A stretch of 24,963 nt of DNA from Clostridia bacterium (GCA_900766895.1 CAAFXF010000024.1:1-24963); one strand, 5' to 3'; counted from the stretch's first letter, positions 15,007 through 23,919 are shown. Notes: generated by a model from the letters alone, not told the origin. Translations and numbers: made by a program.

Positions 15007-16368
15007 TTAACTACAATCTTTTTGCTCTTTTGCGAGTTGCTTGAACTTTTTGCGCTTTGACAGGTAGATGATTGCGAGCGGAATGTCTGCAAGAAGCCAT
15101 GCGGCAGGCGGTGCGTAGCATACTGCCTCGTAACCGAAGCCAAGCCTTAATACAAGTGTTGAAATAACAATTCTTCCTATCAGCTCGCCTGCGCCTGCGA
15201 TAGTGTTTGCGTATGTAAAGCCTAATCCCTGCAATGAATTCCTGAGGACAAACAGCACTGCAACAAGGCTGTAGCATTGTGCTATTGCGGTTAAGTATTG
15301 CTTTGCGGCAGAAAGAATTTCGGCATTAACCTCTGTCATAAACAGTGATACCATTGGCTCTGCAATAGCCATAAGCGTTAGGCTCATTGCCACGGAAACG
15401 CCTAAGTCGAGCAAAAATATTTTGTTAACCGATTTGATGATTCTGTCGTAATTTTTTGCACCGTAGTTTTGTCCTACAAAGGTTTGCGTTGCTACACCCA
15501 ATCCGCTCATAGGAATATTTGTTATGCTTTCAACCCTCATTCCCGCAGTAATGCCCGCCATTTTAGTTGGACCGAAAGAGTTAATGGCACTTTGCATTGT
15601 CATTGAGCCTATTGATGTAATGGTAAACTGAAGCGAAACGGGAATGCCGAGCTTGATTTGCTCCCATGCAATTTTAATGTTTAGTCTTAAATCTTCCTTG
15701 TGTATTTCAACATCATCGTTAAAGAATATGATGTATATTCCTGTAAGAGAGGCCGCAACAAAATACGAAAACAATGTTGCAACCGCCGCACCCTCGACAC
15801 CCCAGCTGAGATGCTTTACAAAAACAATATCAAGAATAAAATTTACTATAACGCTTACAATGTAAAAAATCAAAGGCTTTCTGCTTTCACCGACTGCTCT
15901 TGAAATTGCCGTAAAGTTGTTTGAAAGCATTTGAAAAGGAATTCCGAAATATAAAATGTTTATGTATCTTGCCGACAAATCAATGATTTCGCTTGGTGTG
16001 CCTATGGCATGAAGCAGAGGTCTTGATATAATATGAGCAACGATAACAATGATTATACCTATCAAAAAAGCAACTGAAATGCTGTTTCCGGCATAAGCGG
16101 AAACTCTCTTTTTATCCCCGGCACCGAATGCGTGAGCAACGGGAATTGTAAATCCGCTTGTGAGCCCGAGCGAAGCACCCACAATAAACCCGCCTATTGA
16201 GCCGACATTGCCCACAGCCGCAAGTGCGTCCGTTCCCACATATCTGCCAACTATAATGTTGTCAATAAATGAGTAGTTGTATTGAAGCATGCTTGAAATC
16301 ATTATCGGCAATGCAAACAGAATTATTCTTTTTAACGGATTTCCGTTGAGCATATCGTTTTGTTTCAT
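15007..16368 (-). CDS. MATE family efflux transporter
   Basis: 453 residues with about twelve hydrophobic segments in two homologous halves. This is a multidrug and toxic compound extrusion family antiporter, exporting substrates in exchange for Na+ or H+. Seen: the N-terminal NPLKRIILFALPIMISSMLQ, typical of the family, a GLTSGFTIPVAHAFGAGD loop, and GLGVATQTFVGQNYGA in the second half. The ATG at 16368 is preferred over an upstream TTG at 16389 because GGGAGA lies at the right distance. Its substrate is not predictable. It is divergently transcribed from the protease gene, sharing the interval 16369-16619. Confidence 0.9.
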   Translation of the reverse strand: MKQNDMLNGNPLKRIILFALPIMISSMLQYNYSFIDNIIVGRYVGTDALAAVGNVGSIGGFIVGASLGLTSGFTIPVAHAFGAGDKKRVSAYAGNSISVAFLIGIIIVIVAHIISRPLLHAIGTPSEIIDLSARYINILYFGIPFQMLSNNFTAISRAVGESRKPLIFYIVSVIVNFILDIVFVKHLSWGVEGAAVATLFSYFVAASLTGIYIIFFNDDVEIHKEDLRLNIKIAWEQIKLGIPVSLQFTITSIGSMTMQSAINSFGPTKMAGITAGMRVESITNIPMSGLGVATQTFVGQNYGAKNYDRIIKSVNKIFLLDLGVSVAMSLTLMAIAEPMVSLFMTEVNAEILSAAKQYLTAIAQCYSLVAVLFVLRNSLQGLGFTYANTIAGAGELIGRIVISTLVLRLGFGYEAVCYAPPAAWLLADIPLAIIYLSKRKKFKQLAKEQKDCS

Positions 16369-16403
16369 TGGTTTTCTCCCGGTTTTCAAATGCTTGATTA
16401 TAT

Positions 16404-16431
16404 ATTATAGGAGCATTTTTTCATAATTCAA
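16404..16431 (-). promoter_or_regulatory. Promoter of the MATE gene
   Basis: On the minus strand, TTGAAT (16431-16426), a 16-base spacer and TATAAT (16409-16404), about 36 bases before the start codon. Confidence 0.55.
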
Positions 16432-16443
16432 GTGTTTTTTGAA

Positions 16444-16482
16444 ATAATCGTTTGCCGATAATAAAAAATACAATGATTATCG
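16444..16482. repeat. Repeated ATTATCG/CGATAAT half-sites between divergent genes
   Basis: CGATAAT at 16456-16462 is a perfect mirror of ATTATCG at 16476-16482, 13 bases apart. A further near copy (AATAATCG) lies just upstream at about 16444-16450, and a GATAAT lies in the protease -35 area. Their position between the two promoters would suit a shared regulator. This is a weak, AT-rich pattern. Confidence 0.35.
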
Positions 16483-16507
16483 CTTTGACGCTTGATGTTT
16501 ATAATTG

Positions 16508-16536
16508 TTGATAATGATTTAAGTTTGTGATATAAT
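16508..16536 (+). promoter_or_regulatory. Promoter of the protease gene
   Basis: TTGATA at 16508-16513, a 17-base spacer and TATAAT at 16531-16536. The expected transcript start, about 16543, coincides with a hairpin. Confidence 0.65.
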
Positions 16537-16542
16537 ATTTTG

Positions 16543-16572
16543 TACTGACTGAACAATACAGGGCAGTCAGTA
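16543..16572 (+). promoter_or_regulatory. Inverted repeat at the transcript start of the protease gene
   Basis: Perfect 9-bp arms TACTGACTG (16543-16551) and CAGTCAGTA (16564-16572) with a 12-base loop. It lies exactly where the RNA should begin, so it may be a 5' stabilising hairpin or an operator. No T run follows, so it is not a terminator. Confidence 0.55.
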
Positions 16573-16619
16573 TTGAATATATTTAATTTTATCTATTTTC
16601 AACGATAGTTGGTGATTTT

Positions 16620-19613
16620 ATGAGAAAAACAGTATGTATTATTTTATCAATCATAATTTCAATTTTAGCTTTATCTCCTTGCTATACTGTTATTGCAGAA
16701 GAGGTTGGCAAGAAAAATGTGCTTGCTATAGGCGATGATATATCCCAAATGTGTGCTGAATATGACGATTATGAGAGTTTAGCACAAAATGACGATAAAA
16801 CTATTTATACAAGATTAATCATCAATGCTAATGACATCATTCATGAATACGGTGCTGTTGACAGTGTTTACGGTTTCGGCTATGCTTTTTTGCAGTATGC
16901 AGATAAGGACGCGGCAGAATATGCAAAAAGGAAATATGAAAATTCAGGTTGCATAGTAGATTATGACTATGTTATTTCCACTGCCTCTACCTCTATCAAC
17001 ACAGGAGATAACCAAAGCGATGAATGGGCATACGAGGAAACGGATGCTTTTTCTGCTGTTGATTATTATAAGTCAAAGATTAAATCTAATATAAACATTG
17101 CTGTGATAGACAGTGGAATCAATTATAACCACGAATTGTTTAAGAATAGAGTTGTCCGTACCAATGTTGATTTCAGTTCTGAAGCTACCGGTGACGAAAT
17201 GGATAAATACGGTCATGGTACAAATGTTGCAGGTGCAATTGCTAAAAGTACACCAAGCAATGTGAAGATATCTGCTTATAAATTCTATGATTCAAAAGGC
17301 AATGGTACAGCTTCAGAAGCTTTAAGCGCTTTAGAATATATCAAACAGCTTTCAAACAAACCTGATATAATTAACTGTTCGTTTGTAACTCGTTCAGGCC
17401 TTGGCACCATAATAGATGAGCTTGTTGATATGGGTGTTACTGTTGTCGCCGGTGCCGGCAATGAAGGCAAGGAAGTATATCAGCAGCCTGCAATTTTTGA
17501 CAGTGTTATAACTGTTGCCGCCACAAATCGATATGGCAATGCATGGAGTTCTTCAAACTACGGTGCCTGTGTTGATATTTCTGCACCGGGTTATTATGTA
17601 TATACGGCGGATATGAGCAGTACCACTGCGTATGAGTTTGCTAGTGGTACATCTCTTGCCACTCCTCTTGTATCAGCAGCCGCTGCTTATGTTCTTATGG
17701 AACATAAAAACTATACACCCGAGCAGGTAAAACAAGAACTTATTGAAACCGTAACGCCATTCAAAAAAAGCTCCTGCTATTATGACCGTTACGGTGCAGG
17801 TATCGTTAATTTTTCCAATATTATAAACGGCACAAGATGCAAGGATGTCACAGCTAATTATACAAGCGGAGCATATCGTGACAACATAAGCGTTGAATTA
17901 AAATGTGCTAACACACTTGTTGATATTTATTACACTACTGACGGTACTTTGCCAACCGAAACAAACGGCATAAAATATTCGGTTCCTATTAATCTTACTG
18001 AGTCAACAAGAATTATTGCAGCAGCCTTTGCAAGAGCAGGCACACCGATGCACAGTAAATTCACTTATCTTGATTATTACATTTTAGAAGATGGAGAAAG
18101 TGAATTAATAATTGATGACAACGGCATAATAAAAGCTTATCTCGGAAATGAAACAAATATTATTGTTCCCGATGAGGTAAACGGAGTAACTCCTGTTTCT
18201 ATCGGCGAAAATTGTTTTAGAAACAGTAATATTGAAAGTATTGCCCTGCCTGACACGGTAATTGATTTGTTATCTCATAGCTTTTACGGATGTGATAAGC
18301 TGTCAAATATCAATTTATCCAACATAAAGTATATAGGCAAAGAGGCACTTTCAGGTTGCTCCTCTCTTACTCAAGATGTTGAATTATCATCAGCTGAATA
18401 TATATACGAAAGAGGACTTGCAGGAACATATTTCAAATCAGTCAAACTTCCTAAATGTGTTCAAGCAGATGATTATGCATTTGAAAATTGTGCAGCACGG
18501 GATATTGTTTTGAACAACGCAACAACTTTGGGAAATAATGCTTTTTACAACTGCAAAAACCTTGAAAATCTTTATGTTCCTAAAGTAAAAGGATTGGGCT
18601 CAGGCTTTGAAGGTTGTACCAATATAAAAATAATTTTTGCTCCTAAAACTACTTATATTACACTTTCTATCCCAAATAACACAACAATCTATTGCAGTGA
18701 TAAACTAACAGGTGTCGATTTTCTTGATGAATATAAAGACTTTAAATACACATTTATAAGTCCTGATTACACACCGGGACTTAATGCCGCAGATAGAGAA
18801 GGATATACCGATAGATTTACTCGTGTTAACAGCGATGAATTCGGTATCAGCAAAGGAGCTCAAATTAGAACAAGGGATAATGGCTTGCGTTTCGGATTTT
18901 CATTTGATGAAAGCAATATTGGATTTGATTTCAGAAAATACGCTCAAAATATTGATTATGGTTTTGTTTACACCTTTAATTCTCTTAATGGTCAAAATGA
19001 TTTCCAAAAGAATCTTAATTTAAGAGCAAATAAAACTAGTGTTCTTGTAAAATCTGCCGATAAGCGAAATGTTGAAGGCACAATTTCAACATATAATGCA
19101 GTATTTACAGGAATCACACCTAGTCATTTTGCAGATGAAATTTCTGCGAGAGCTTATGTAAATATAGATGGCATGTATTTCTATTCTCCTGTTGAAACCA
19201 GCAGTATAAATGATGCTTTGGAATATAATGATGATGACGCAAATGATAATGATATTCAGTTTGAGCACGAGCATTCATATACAAAATCATTAGTTGCTCC
19301 GAATTGTGAAACCGGCGGATACACACTATGGACTTGTAAAAATTGTAAAGAAAGTTATATGGATGATTTTGTAGATGCACTCGGTCATAATTATGATTTT
19401 ACAAGCTATACCGACGGCACTTATAATTACATCTGTACTGCCTGTAACAAAGCAGATTCAAAGAGCAAAGCAGATTTGCCTGAATTCATTATTTTTGTTA
19501 ATACAAAGGTAACTCGTGGAAACGATAATATGTACCTTGATTTGAATAATGACAACTTTATAAATGCCAAAGATTTTGCCAAAATCCATCATTTATCAAA
19601 ATATGGTTGGTAA
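16620..19613 (+). CDS. Secreted subtilisin-like (S8) protease with LRR and dockerin-like tail
   Basis: 997 residues. A signal peptide (about 1-26, ending VIA before EE) and a probable inhibitor-like propeptide (about 50-120) precede an S8 catalytic domain with D164 (AVIDSG), H199 (YGHGTNVAG), N281 (GAGNEG, oxyanion hole) and S345 (SGTSLATP). Next come a chitobiase-C-type beta-sandwich (YYTTDGTLPTE, about 420-480), BspA-like leucine-rich repeats (about 490-720, for example NCFRNSNIESIALPDTV) and a beta-rich region. A CxxC pair region at 883-944 (C906/C909, C939/C942) follows, then one calcium-loop motif DLNNDNFINAKDF at 974-986, resembling half of a dockerin. It is extracellular and probably acts on protein substrates. 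The gene is visibly more AT-rich than its neighbours, possibly acquired. GGTGAT at 16611-16616 is the ribosome binding site. Confidence 0.9.
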   Translation: MRKTVCIILSIIISILALSPCYTVIAEEVGKKNVLAIGDDISQMCAEYDDYESLAQNDDKTIYTRLIINANDIIHEYGAVDSVYGFGYAFLQYADKDAAEYAKRKYENSGCIVDYDYVISTASTSINTGDNQSDEWAYEETDAFSAVDYYKSKIKSNINIAVIDSGINYNHELFKNRVVRTNVDFSSEATGDEMDKYGHGTNVAGAIAKSTPSNVKISAYKFYDSKGNGTASEALSALEYIKQLSNKPDIINCSFVTRSGLGTIIDELVDMGVTVVAGAGNEGKEVYQQPAIFDSVITVAATNRYGNAWSSSNYGACVDISAPGYYVYTADMSSTTAYEFASGTSLATPLVSAAAAYVLMEHKNYTPEQVKQELIETVTPFKKSSCYYDRYGAGIVNFSNIINGTRCKDVTANYTSGAYRDNISVELKCANTLVDIYYTTDGTLPTETNGIKYSVPINLTESTRIIAAAFARAGTPMHSKFTYLDYYILEDGESELIIDDNGIIKAYLGNETNIIVPDEVNGVTPVSIGENCFRNSNIESIALPDTVIDLLSHSFYGCDKLSNINLSNIKYIGKEALSGCSSLTQDVELSSAEYIYERGLAGTYFKSVKLPKCVQADDYAFENCAARDIVLNNATTLGNNAFYNCKNLENLYVPKVKGLGSGFEGCTNIKIIFAPKTTYITLSIPNNTTIYCSDKLTGVDFLDEYKDFKYTFISPDYTPGLNAADREGYTDRFTRVNSDEFGISKGAQIRTRDNGLRFGFSFDESNIGFDFRKYAQNIDYGFVYTFNSLNGQNDFQKNLNLRANKTSVLVKSADKRNVEGTISTYNAVFTGITPSHFADEISARAYVNIDGMYFYSPVETSSINDALEYNDDDANDNDIQFEHEHSYTKSLVAPNCETGGYTLWTCKNCKESYMDDFVDALGHNYDFTSYTDGTYNYICTACNKADSKSKADLPEFIIFVNTKVTRGNDNMYLDLNNDNFINAKDFAKIHHLSKYGW

Positions 19614-19634
19614 AAATATAAATGCTGATATAAT
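19607..19634 (+). promoter_or_regulatory. Probable promoter of the tagaturonate reductase gene
   Basis: TTGGTA at 19607-19612, overlapping the protease stop codon, a 16-base spacer and a perfect TATAAT at 19629-19634. The expected start is about 19641. Confidence 0.5.
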
Positions 19635-19644
19635 GAATATGTGA

Positions 19645-19669
19645 GCAAGTCAAGGCTTTAGTCACTTGC
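19645..19669 (+). promoter_or_regulatory. Leader hairpin ahead of the tagaturonate reductase gene
   Basis: GCAAGT (19645-19650) pairs with ACTTGC (19664-19669); GTGA/TCAC offers an alternative pairing. It lies at the start of the predicted transcript. It could also be a weak terminator of the protease gene, as only a short T stretch follows. Confidence 0.4.
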
Positions 19670-19698
19670 AATTTTACATCACTGTTATGAGGTATAAT

Positions 19699-21021
19699 AT
19701 GAAAGAAACGGTTTTACAATTCGGCACGGGTAATTTCCTGCGTGGCTTTGCGGATTATTTTATTGATGCTATGAACAAGCAGGGGATATATGACGGAAAA
19801 ACAGTTATAGTATCTCCTACCGATTCCGGTGCGGTTGAAAGTATTAATGCTCAAAACGGAAGGTACAATCTTATTTTGCGTGGCATTGAAAACGGCAGAG
19901 AGGTTTGTGAAAGAACGGAAATTGAGTCTGTTACAAGAGCGATAAATCCATATGCGGATTTTGACGGATTTTTAAGCCTTGCAAAAAATCCCGATTTACG
20001 CTTTATTATCTCTAACACTACCGAAGCGGGAATATGCTTTGACGAGGGGTGCAAATTGACCGATAGGCCTGCCGGCTCCTTTCCTGCAAAGCTGACACAG
20101 CTTTTGTACGAAAGATACAACAATGGGCTAAACGGCTTTGTTATTCTTGCCTGTGAGCTTATTGATGATAACGGTAAAAAGCTCGAAAAATATGTTCTTG
20201 ACTACGCGCACCTTTGGAATTTGGACGATAGATTTATTGAGTGGGTACAAAAGGAAAACACCTTTTGCAATACTCTTGTTGACCGAATTGTAACAGGTTA
20301 TCCGACTGACGAGGCGGATAAGATTTTTGACAAAATAGGCTATCGCGATGTGCTTTTGGACACTGCAGAGCCGTATCACCTCTGGGTTATTGAGGGTGAT
20401 TTTGAAGATGAATTACCGCTTGTTAGGGCAGGCTTTAATGTTGTGTGGACAGATAACGTAAAGCCTTATAAAAAAATGAAGGTGCGTATCCTCAACGGCT
20501 CACACACCTCGCTTGTGTTTCCGTCGCTTTTATGTGGAGTTGAGTCGGTCGGCGAAAGCATTAAGGATGAACAGTTGAAAAAGTATCTTAATGTGTGCCT
20601 GTTTGATTACATATTGCCTGTGCTTGATGATACAGATGAGGTTAATTCCTTTGCAAATGCGGTGCTCGAACGTTTTGCAAATCCGTTTATTAAACATTTG
20701 TGGAAATCCATTTCGCTCAATTCCGTCAGCAAGTTTACTGCCCGTGTTTTGCCTACTGTTAATGATAACCTGAGTGAAAATGTTGTGCCTTTGCCTCTTG
20801 AGTTTTCTCTTTCGTGCTTAATTGAGTATTACAAAACCAATGATGTAACAGACAGTGAATATGCAGTTGAATTTATAAAGAATAATAACGTGGCGGATAT
20901 TCTTGCAAATAAGAATTTGTGGGGGCAGGATTTGAGTGTAATGCTTGACGCTGTTTCACAGGGCATTGAAAAAATACACAGTGACGGTATCAGGAACGCA
21001 ATAAAATGGAGCATTAGCTGA
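19699..21021 (+). CDS. uxaB: Mannitol dehydrogenase family oxidoreductase, probable tagaturonate reductase
   Basis: 440 residues of the polyol-specific long-chain dehydrogenase family. The N-terminal nucleotide-binding string VLQFGTGNFLRGFADYFIDA and the catalytic string KKMKVRILNGSHT (K261, N266, H269) are seen; LVDRIV near 193-198 is also typical. The closest recognised type is UxaB, reducing tagaturonate to altronate with NADH in galacturonate breakdown; a fructuronate or mannitol-type specificity is not excluded. The start at 19699 is chosen for the conserved N-terminus and the GAGG six bases upstream; an upstream in-frame start adds 11 residues. No uxaC, uxaA or kdgK is nearby. The EFR1-type gene follows after 12 bases, suggesting cotranscription. 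Confidence 0.82.
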   Translation: MKETVLQFGTGNFLRGFADYFIDAMNKQGIYDGKTVIVSPTDSGAVESINAQNGRYNLILRGIENGREVCERTEIESVTRAINPYADFDGFLSLAKNPDLRFIISNTTEAGICFDEGCKLTDRPAGSFPAKLTQLLYERYNNGLNGFVILACELIDDNGKKLEKYVLDYAHLWNLDDRFIEWVQKENTFCNTLVDRIVTGYPTDEADKIFDKIGYRDVLLDTAEPYHLWVIEGDFEDELPLVRAGFNVVWTDNVKPYKKMKVRILNGSHTSLVFPSLLCGVESVGESIKDEQLKKYLNVCLFDYILPVLDDTDEVNSFANAVLERFANPFIKHLWKSISLNSVSKFTARVLPTVNDNLSENVVPLPLEFSLSCLIEYYKTNDVTDSEYAVEFIKNNNVADILANKNLWGQDLSVMLDAVSQGIEKIHSDGIRNAIKWSIS

Positions 21022-21033
21022 AAGGATAGAATC

Positions 21034-21777
21034 ATGATTTGTTGCTTTTCCGGAACAGGGAACAGCCGATATGTCGCACAGCGGATAGCAAATGCTATCC
21101 AACAGGAGCATATCTGCAATTTGAATGAATATATCAAGAATAACAAGTCTCTTGAAAAAGCAGAGAGGATTGTTTTTGTAACTCCTACATATGCTTGGAG
21201 AATACCGAGGATTGTTGAAAATTACATAAAAAGCAATGCACCGTTTGATAACGCAAATGCTTATTTTGTAATGACCTGCGGCGGTGAGATCGGCAATGCA
21301 GGCAAGTACCTCGAATTGCTTTGCAGGAGTGTTGGGTTGAATTATTTGGGCGTTGCACAAGTACTTATGCCCGAAAACTATATTGCCATGTTTTCCGCTC
21401 CCGAAAGGGAGGAGGCGCTTCGTATTGTTGACGCATCGGAAAAGACGATTGACGGCATCGTTGATGTGATTAAAAGTGATTCGGCTTTTGCACAGTCAAA
21501 GGTGAGTGTCGTTGATAAGCTGTACAGCAGTATTGTAAACACTGTATATTATCCGCTTTGCGTTAAGGATAAAAGTTTTTACGCAAAGGATAGCTGTATA
21601 TCCTGCGGTAAATGTAAGCAGGCTTGTCCGCTTAATAATATAGAGCTTATTGATGGCAAGCCGAGGTGGAAAGGTAATTGTACTCATTGTATGGCTTGCA
21701 TTTGCGGTTGCCCGACGGGTGCAATAGAGTACGGGAAAAAGAGTGTAAATCAGCCACGATACCATTGTCCTAAATAA
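21034..21777 (+). CDS. EFR1-type flavodoxin-ferredoxin protein
   Basis: 247 residues. An N-terminal flavodoxin-like domain, with FMN phosphate loop FSGTGNSRYVA at 5-15 and TPTYAWRIPRIVENYI at 50-65, is joined to a C-terminal double [4Fe-4S] ferredoxin domain (C188, C191, C194, C198; C216, C219, C222, C226). Such EFR1-family proteins are common in Clostridia and probably transfer electrons; the partner is unknown. The start overlaps nothing and has an AAAGGA site. It follows the uxaB-like gene by 12 bases and ends at a two-way terminator. Confidence 0.88.
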   Translation: MICCFSGTGNSRYVAQRIANAIQQEHICNLNEYIKNNKSLEKAERIVFVTPTYAWRIPRIVENYIKSNAPFDNANAYFVMTCGGEIGNAGKYLELLCRSVGLNYLGVAQVLMPENYIAMFSAPEREEALRIVDASEKTIDGIVDVIKSDSAFAQSKVSVVDKLYSSIVNTVYYPLCVKDKSFYAKDSCISCGKCKQACPLNNIELIDGKPRWKGNCTHCMACICGCPTGAIEYGKKSVNQPRYHCPK

Positions 21778-21787
21778 AATGAAAAAC

Positions 21788-21819
21788 AAAAATCGGTCAG
21801 AAAAATCTGACCGATTTTT
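21788..21819. terminator. Bidirectional intrinsic terminator
   Basis: A perfect 14-bp stem AAAAATCGGTCAGA (21788-21801) with its complement at 21806-21819, loop AAAA, and A-rich/T-rich flanks. It serves both the EFR1-type gene and htpG, which ends at 21826. Confidence 0.9.
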
Positions 21820-21825
21820 TAATGT

Positions 21826-23709
21826 TTACTGAATCATATCTGCGAGCATATCGCTGAATTCTGTTGGATTTTCTATATCCAATCCCGCAACAAGCCTTGC
21901 AGATGAATACAGGAGTGTTACATATTTTTTGAGGGCGTCGTCGTCTGCAACCTCAAGCTTTTGTGCAACAGGGTGGTTGGAGTTGATTTCTAATACAAGC
22001 TGTGCCTTAACCCCTTGATTTGCCCCCGGCATTTGGCTGAGCACCTTTTCCATTTCAAGTGACACATATCCCTCTGCCGAAATTGAAACAGGGTGGCTTC
22101 CTAATTTGTTTGAAAACTTAACAGATGATACCTTGTCGCCGAGAATGCCTTTAATCTTTTCAAGAAGGTCCTTTGAGCTTTCGTTTTTCTCCTCGATTTC
22201 CTTCTTTTCCTCATCGGTTGAAAGATTAACCTCGTCCTTACAGATGTTTGCAAAGTGCTTGCCGTCGTATTCCATAAGCATTTGAATTGCAAATTCGTCA
22301 ATTTCATCTGTGAAATACAGAACCTCGTAGCCCTTTTCCTTAACCGCCTCAAGCTGCGGCAAAAATTCGATTTTGCTTATGCTGTCGCCGCAGGCATAGT
22401 AAATGCTTTCCTGTGCATCGGGCATTCTGTCAACATATTCCTTTAAGGTTGTGTAGCCGTCGGTCATTGAACTCTTAAATTCAATAAGATCCTTTAGGCT
22501 GTCCTTTTCCATACCGTAGTTTGCGTACACGCCGTATTTGAGCTGTGTGCCGAAGGTGTCAAAGAATTTGTTGTACTTTTCTCTGTCGTTATTAAGAAGC
22601 TTTTTGAGTTCGTTTTTAATCTTTTTGTCAATAGCTTTTGCAATTATTCTGAGCTGATGGTCGTGTTGGAGCATTTCTCTGCTGATGTTAAGGCTTAAAT
22701 CCGCACTGTCAACAAGACCCTTTACAAAGCTGAAATAATCGGGAAGCAGGTCGGAGCACTTGTCCATAATGAGAACGCCGTTTGAATACAGCTGAAGTCC
22801 TTTTTCATATTCCTTTGAATAAAAGTCGTACGGAGGATTTTCGGGGATGAACAGCAACGAATCAAAGGTTGCCTGTCCCTCGGTTTTGCTGTGGATAACA
22901 AGCTGTGGGTCGCTGTAATCCATAAACTTTTCCTTGTAAAATTCGTTGTACTCCTCGGGCTTGATTTCACTCTTTGACTTTCTCCAAAGCGGAACCATTG
23001 AGTTAAGTGTTTCCACACTGACCTCTGTGATGTGTTCACCCTCCTTGTCATTGTCGGGAACCTGATGGCTCATTTCCATTTGGATAGGATAACGAATGTA
23101 GTCGCTGTACTTTTTAACTAATTCATCAATTTTGTATTGCTCAAGATAATCGCTGAAATGCTCGTTTTCGGTATCCTCCTTGATGTGCATAGTGATTACC
23201 GTGCCGGCATCCTCCTTGTCACATTCTTCAATGGTGTAGCCGTCAACGCCTGTTGAAGTCCATTTGTGAGCCTGCTCGTCACCGAATGCCTTTGACACAA
23301 CCTCAACCCTGTCTGCAACCATAAATGATGAATAGAATCCAACGCCGAACTGACCGATAACGGAAACATCCTCTGCCTTTTCGTTGTCTGCATTTTCGTT
23401 CTTGAAGTTAAGCGAACCGCTTTTTGCGATTGTGCCGAGATTGTTTTCAAGCTCTTCGCCGGTCATTCCTATACCGTTATCCGAAAGAGTAATGGTGCGG
23501 TTGTCCTTGTCAAGCTCAATCATAATCTTAAAATCATCGCGGTTAAGCTTAACGCTGTTGTCTGTAAGTGATTTGAAATACAGCTTATCAATTGCGTCGC
23601 TGGCATTTGATATAAGCTCACGAAGGAAGATTTCCTTGTGGGTGTAAATGGAATTAATCATCATATCCAGCAATTTTTTTGATTCTGCCTTAAATTGCTT
23701 TTTTCTCAT
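21826..23709 (-). CDS. htpG: Molecular chaperone HtpG (Hsp90)
   Basis: 627 residues, the normal family length. An ATP-dependent cytosolic chaperone. N-terminal GHKL ATPase motifs are intact: ELISNASDAIDKL (E31, N35), DNGIGM (77-82) and GQFGVGFYS (119-127). The middle domain contains the conserved LNISREMLQHD region, and a C-terminal dimerisation domain ends in DMLADMIQ. The start has AAAGGGA upstream. It is monocistronic, with a consensus promoter and a perfect CIRCE in its leader, so HrcA heat-shock control is expected. Confidence 0.97.
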   Translation of the reverse strand: MRKKQFKAESKKLLDMMINSIYTHKEIFLRELISNASDAIDKLYFKSLTDNSVKLNRDDFKIMIELDKDNRTITLSDNGIGMTGEELENNLGTIAKSGSLNFKNENADNEKAEDVSVIGQFGVGFYSSFMVADRVEVVSKAFGDEQAHKWTSTGVDGYTIEECDKEDAGTVITMHIKEDTENEHFSDYLEQYKIDELVKKYSDYIRYPIQMEMSHQVPDNDKEGEHITEVSVETLNSMVPLWRKSKSEIKPEEYNEFYKEKFMDYSDPQLVIHSKTEGQATFDSLLFIPENPPYDFYSKEYEKGLQLYSNGVLIMDKCSDLLPDYFSFVKGLVDSADLSLNISREMLQHDHQLRIIAKAIDKKIKNELKKLLNNDREKYNKFFDTFGTQLKYGVYANYGMEKDSLKDLIEFKSSMTDGYTTLKEYVDRMPDAQESIYYACGDSISKIEFLPQLEAVKEKGYEVLYFTDEIDEFAIQMLMEYDGKHFANICKDEVNLSTDEEKKEIEEKNESSKDLLEKIKGILGDKVSSVKFSNKLGSHPVSISAEGYVSLEMEKVLSQMPGANQGVKAQLVLEINSNHPVAQKLEVADDDALKKYVTLLYSSARLVAGLDIENPTEFSDMLADMIQ

Positions 23710-23733
23710 AATATCATATCCCTTTGTTTGTAA

Positions 23734-23760
23734 TTAGCACTCTACATCATCGAGTGCTAA
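23734..23760 (-). promoter_or_regulatory. CIRCE element (HrcA operator)
   Basis: TTAGCACTC (23734-23742), nine bases, GAGTGCTAA (23752-23760): a perfect match to the canonical CIRCE inverted repeat. It begins at the predicted htpG transcript start, 24 bases before the start codon. Confidence 0.97.
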
Positions 23761-23765
23761 TTCTA

Positions 23766-23793
23766 ATTATAGCCTTATTTTTCCAAATGTCAA
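23766..23793 (-). promoter_or_regulatory. Promoter of htpG
   Basis: On the minus strand, perfect TTGACA (23793-23788), a 16-base spacer and perfect TATAAT (23771-23766), directly upstream of CIRCE. Confidence 0.88.
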
Positions 23794-23885
23794 TACCCTT
23801 TGTTTGCAGTTTTCAAAATCGAATCCTCGTTTTTTATACATTCTATCCTTATGTATTTTTAATATTAAATTTTGTGCTTGTGTAA

Positions 23886-23919
23886 ATTGTTAACCTTTTT
23901 CAAAATAATGGTTGACAAT
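23886..23919 (+). promoter_or_regulatory. BirA-type biotin operator
   Basis: ATTGTTAACC (23886-23895) and GGTTGACAAT (23910-23919) are inverted repeats with a single mismatch, separated by 14 bases. This is the half-site sequence and spacing known for Firmicutes BirA sites. The right half contains the -35 box of the bioY promoter, fitting repression by biotin-loaded BirA. Confidence 0.8.

Noticed and set aside
19645..19669. Strong terminator after the protease gene
   Set aside because: The stem is only 6 bp and lacks a proper T run; it is kept only as a possible leader hairpin.
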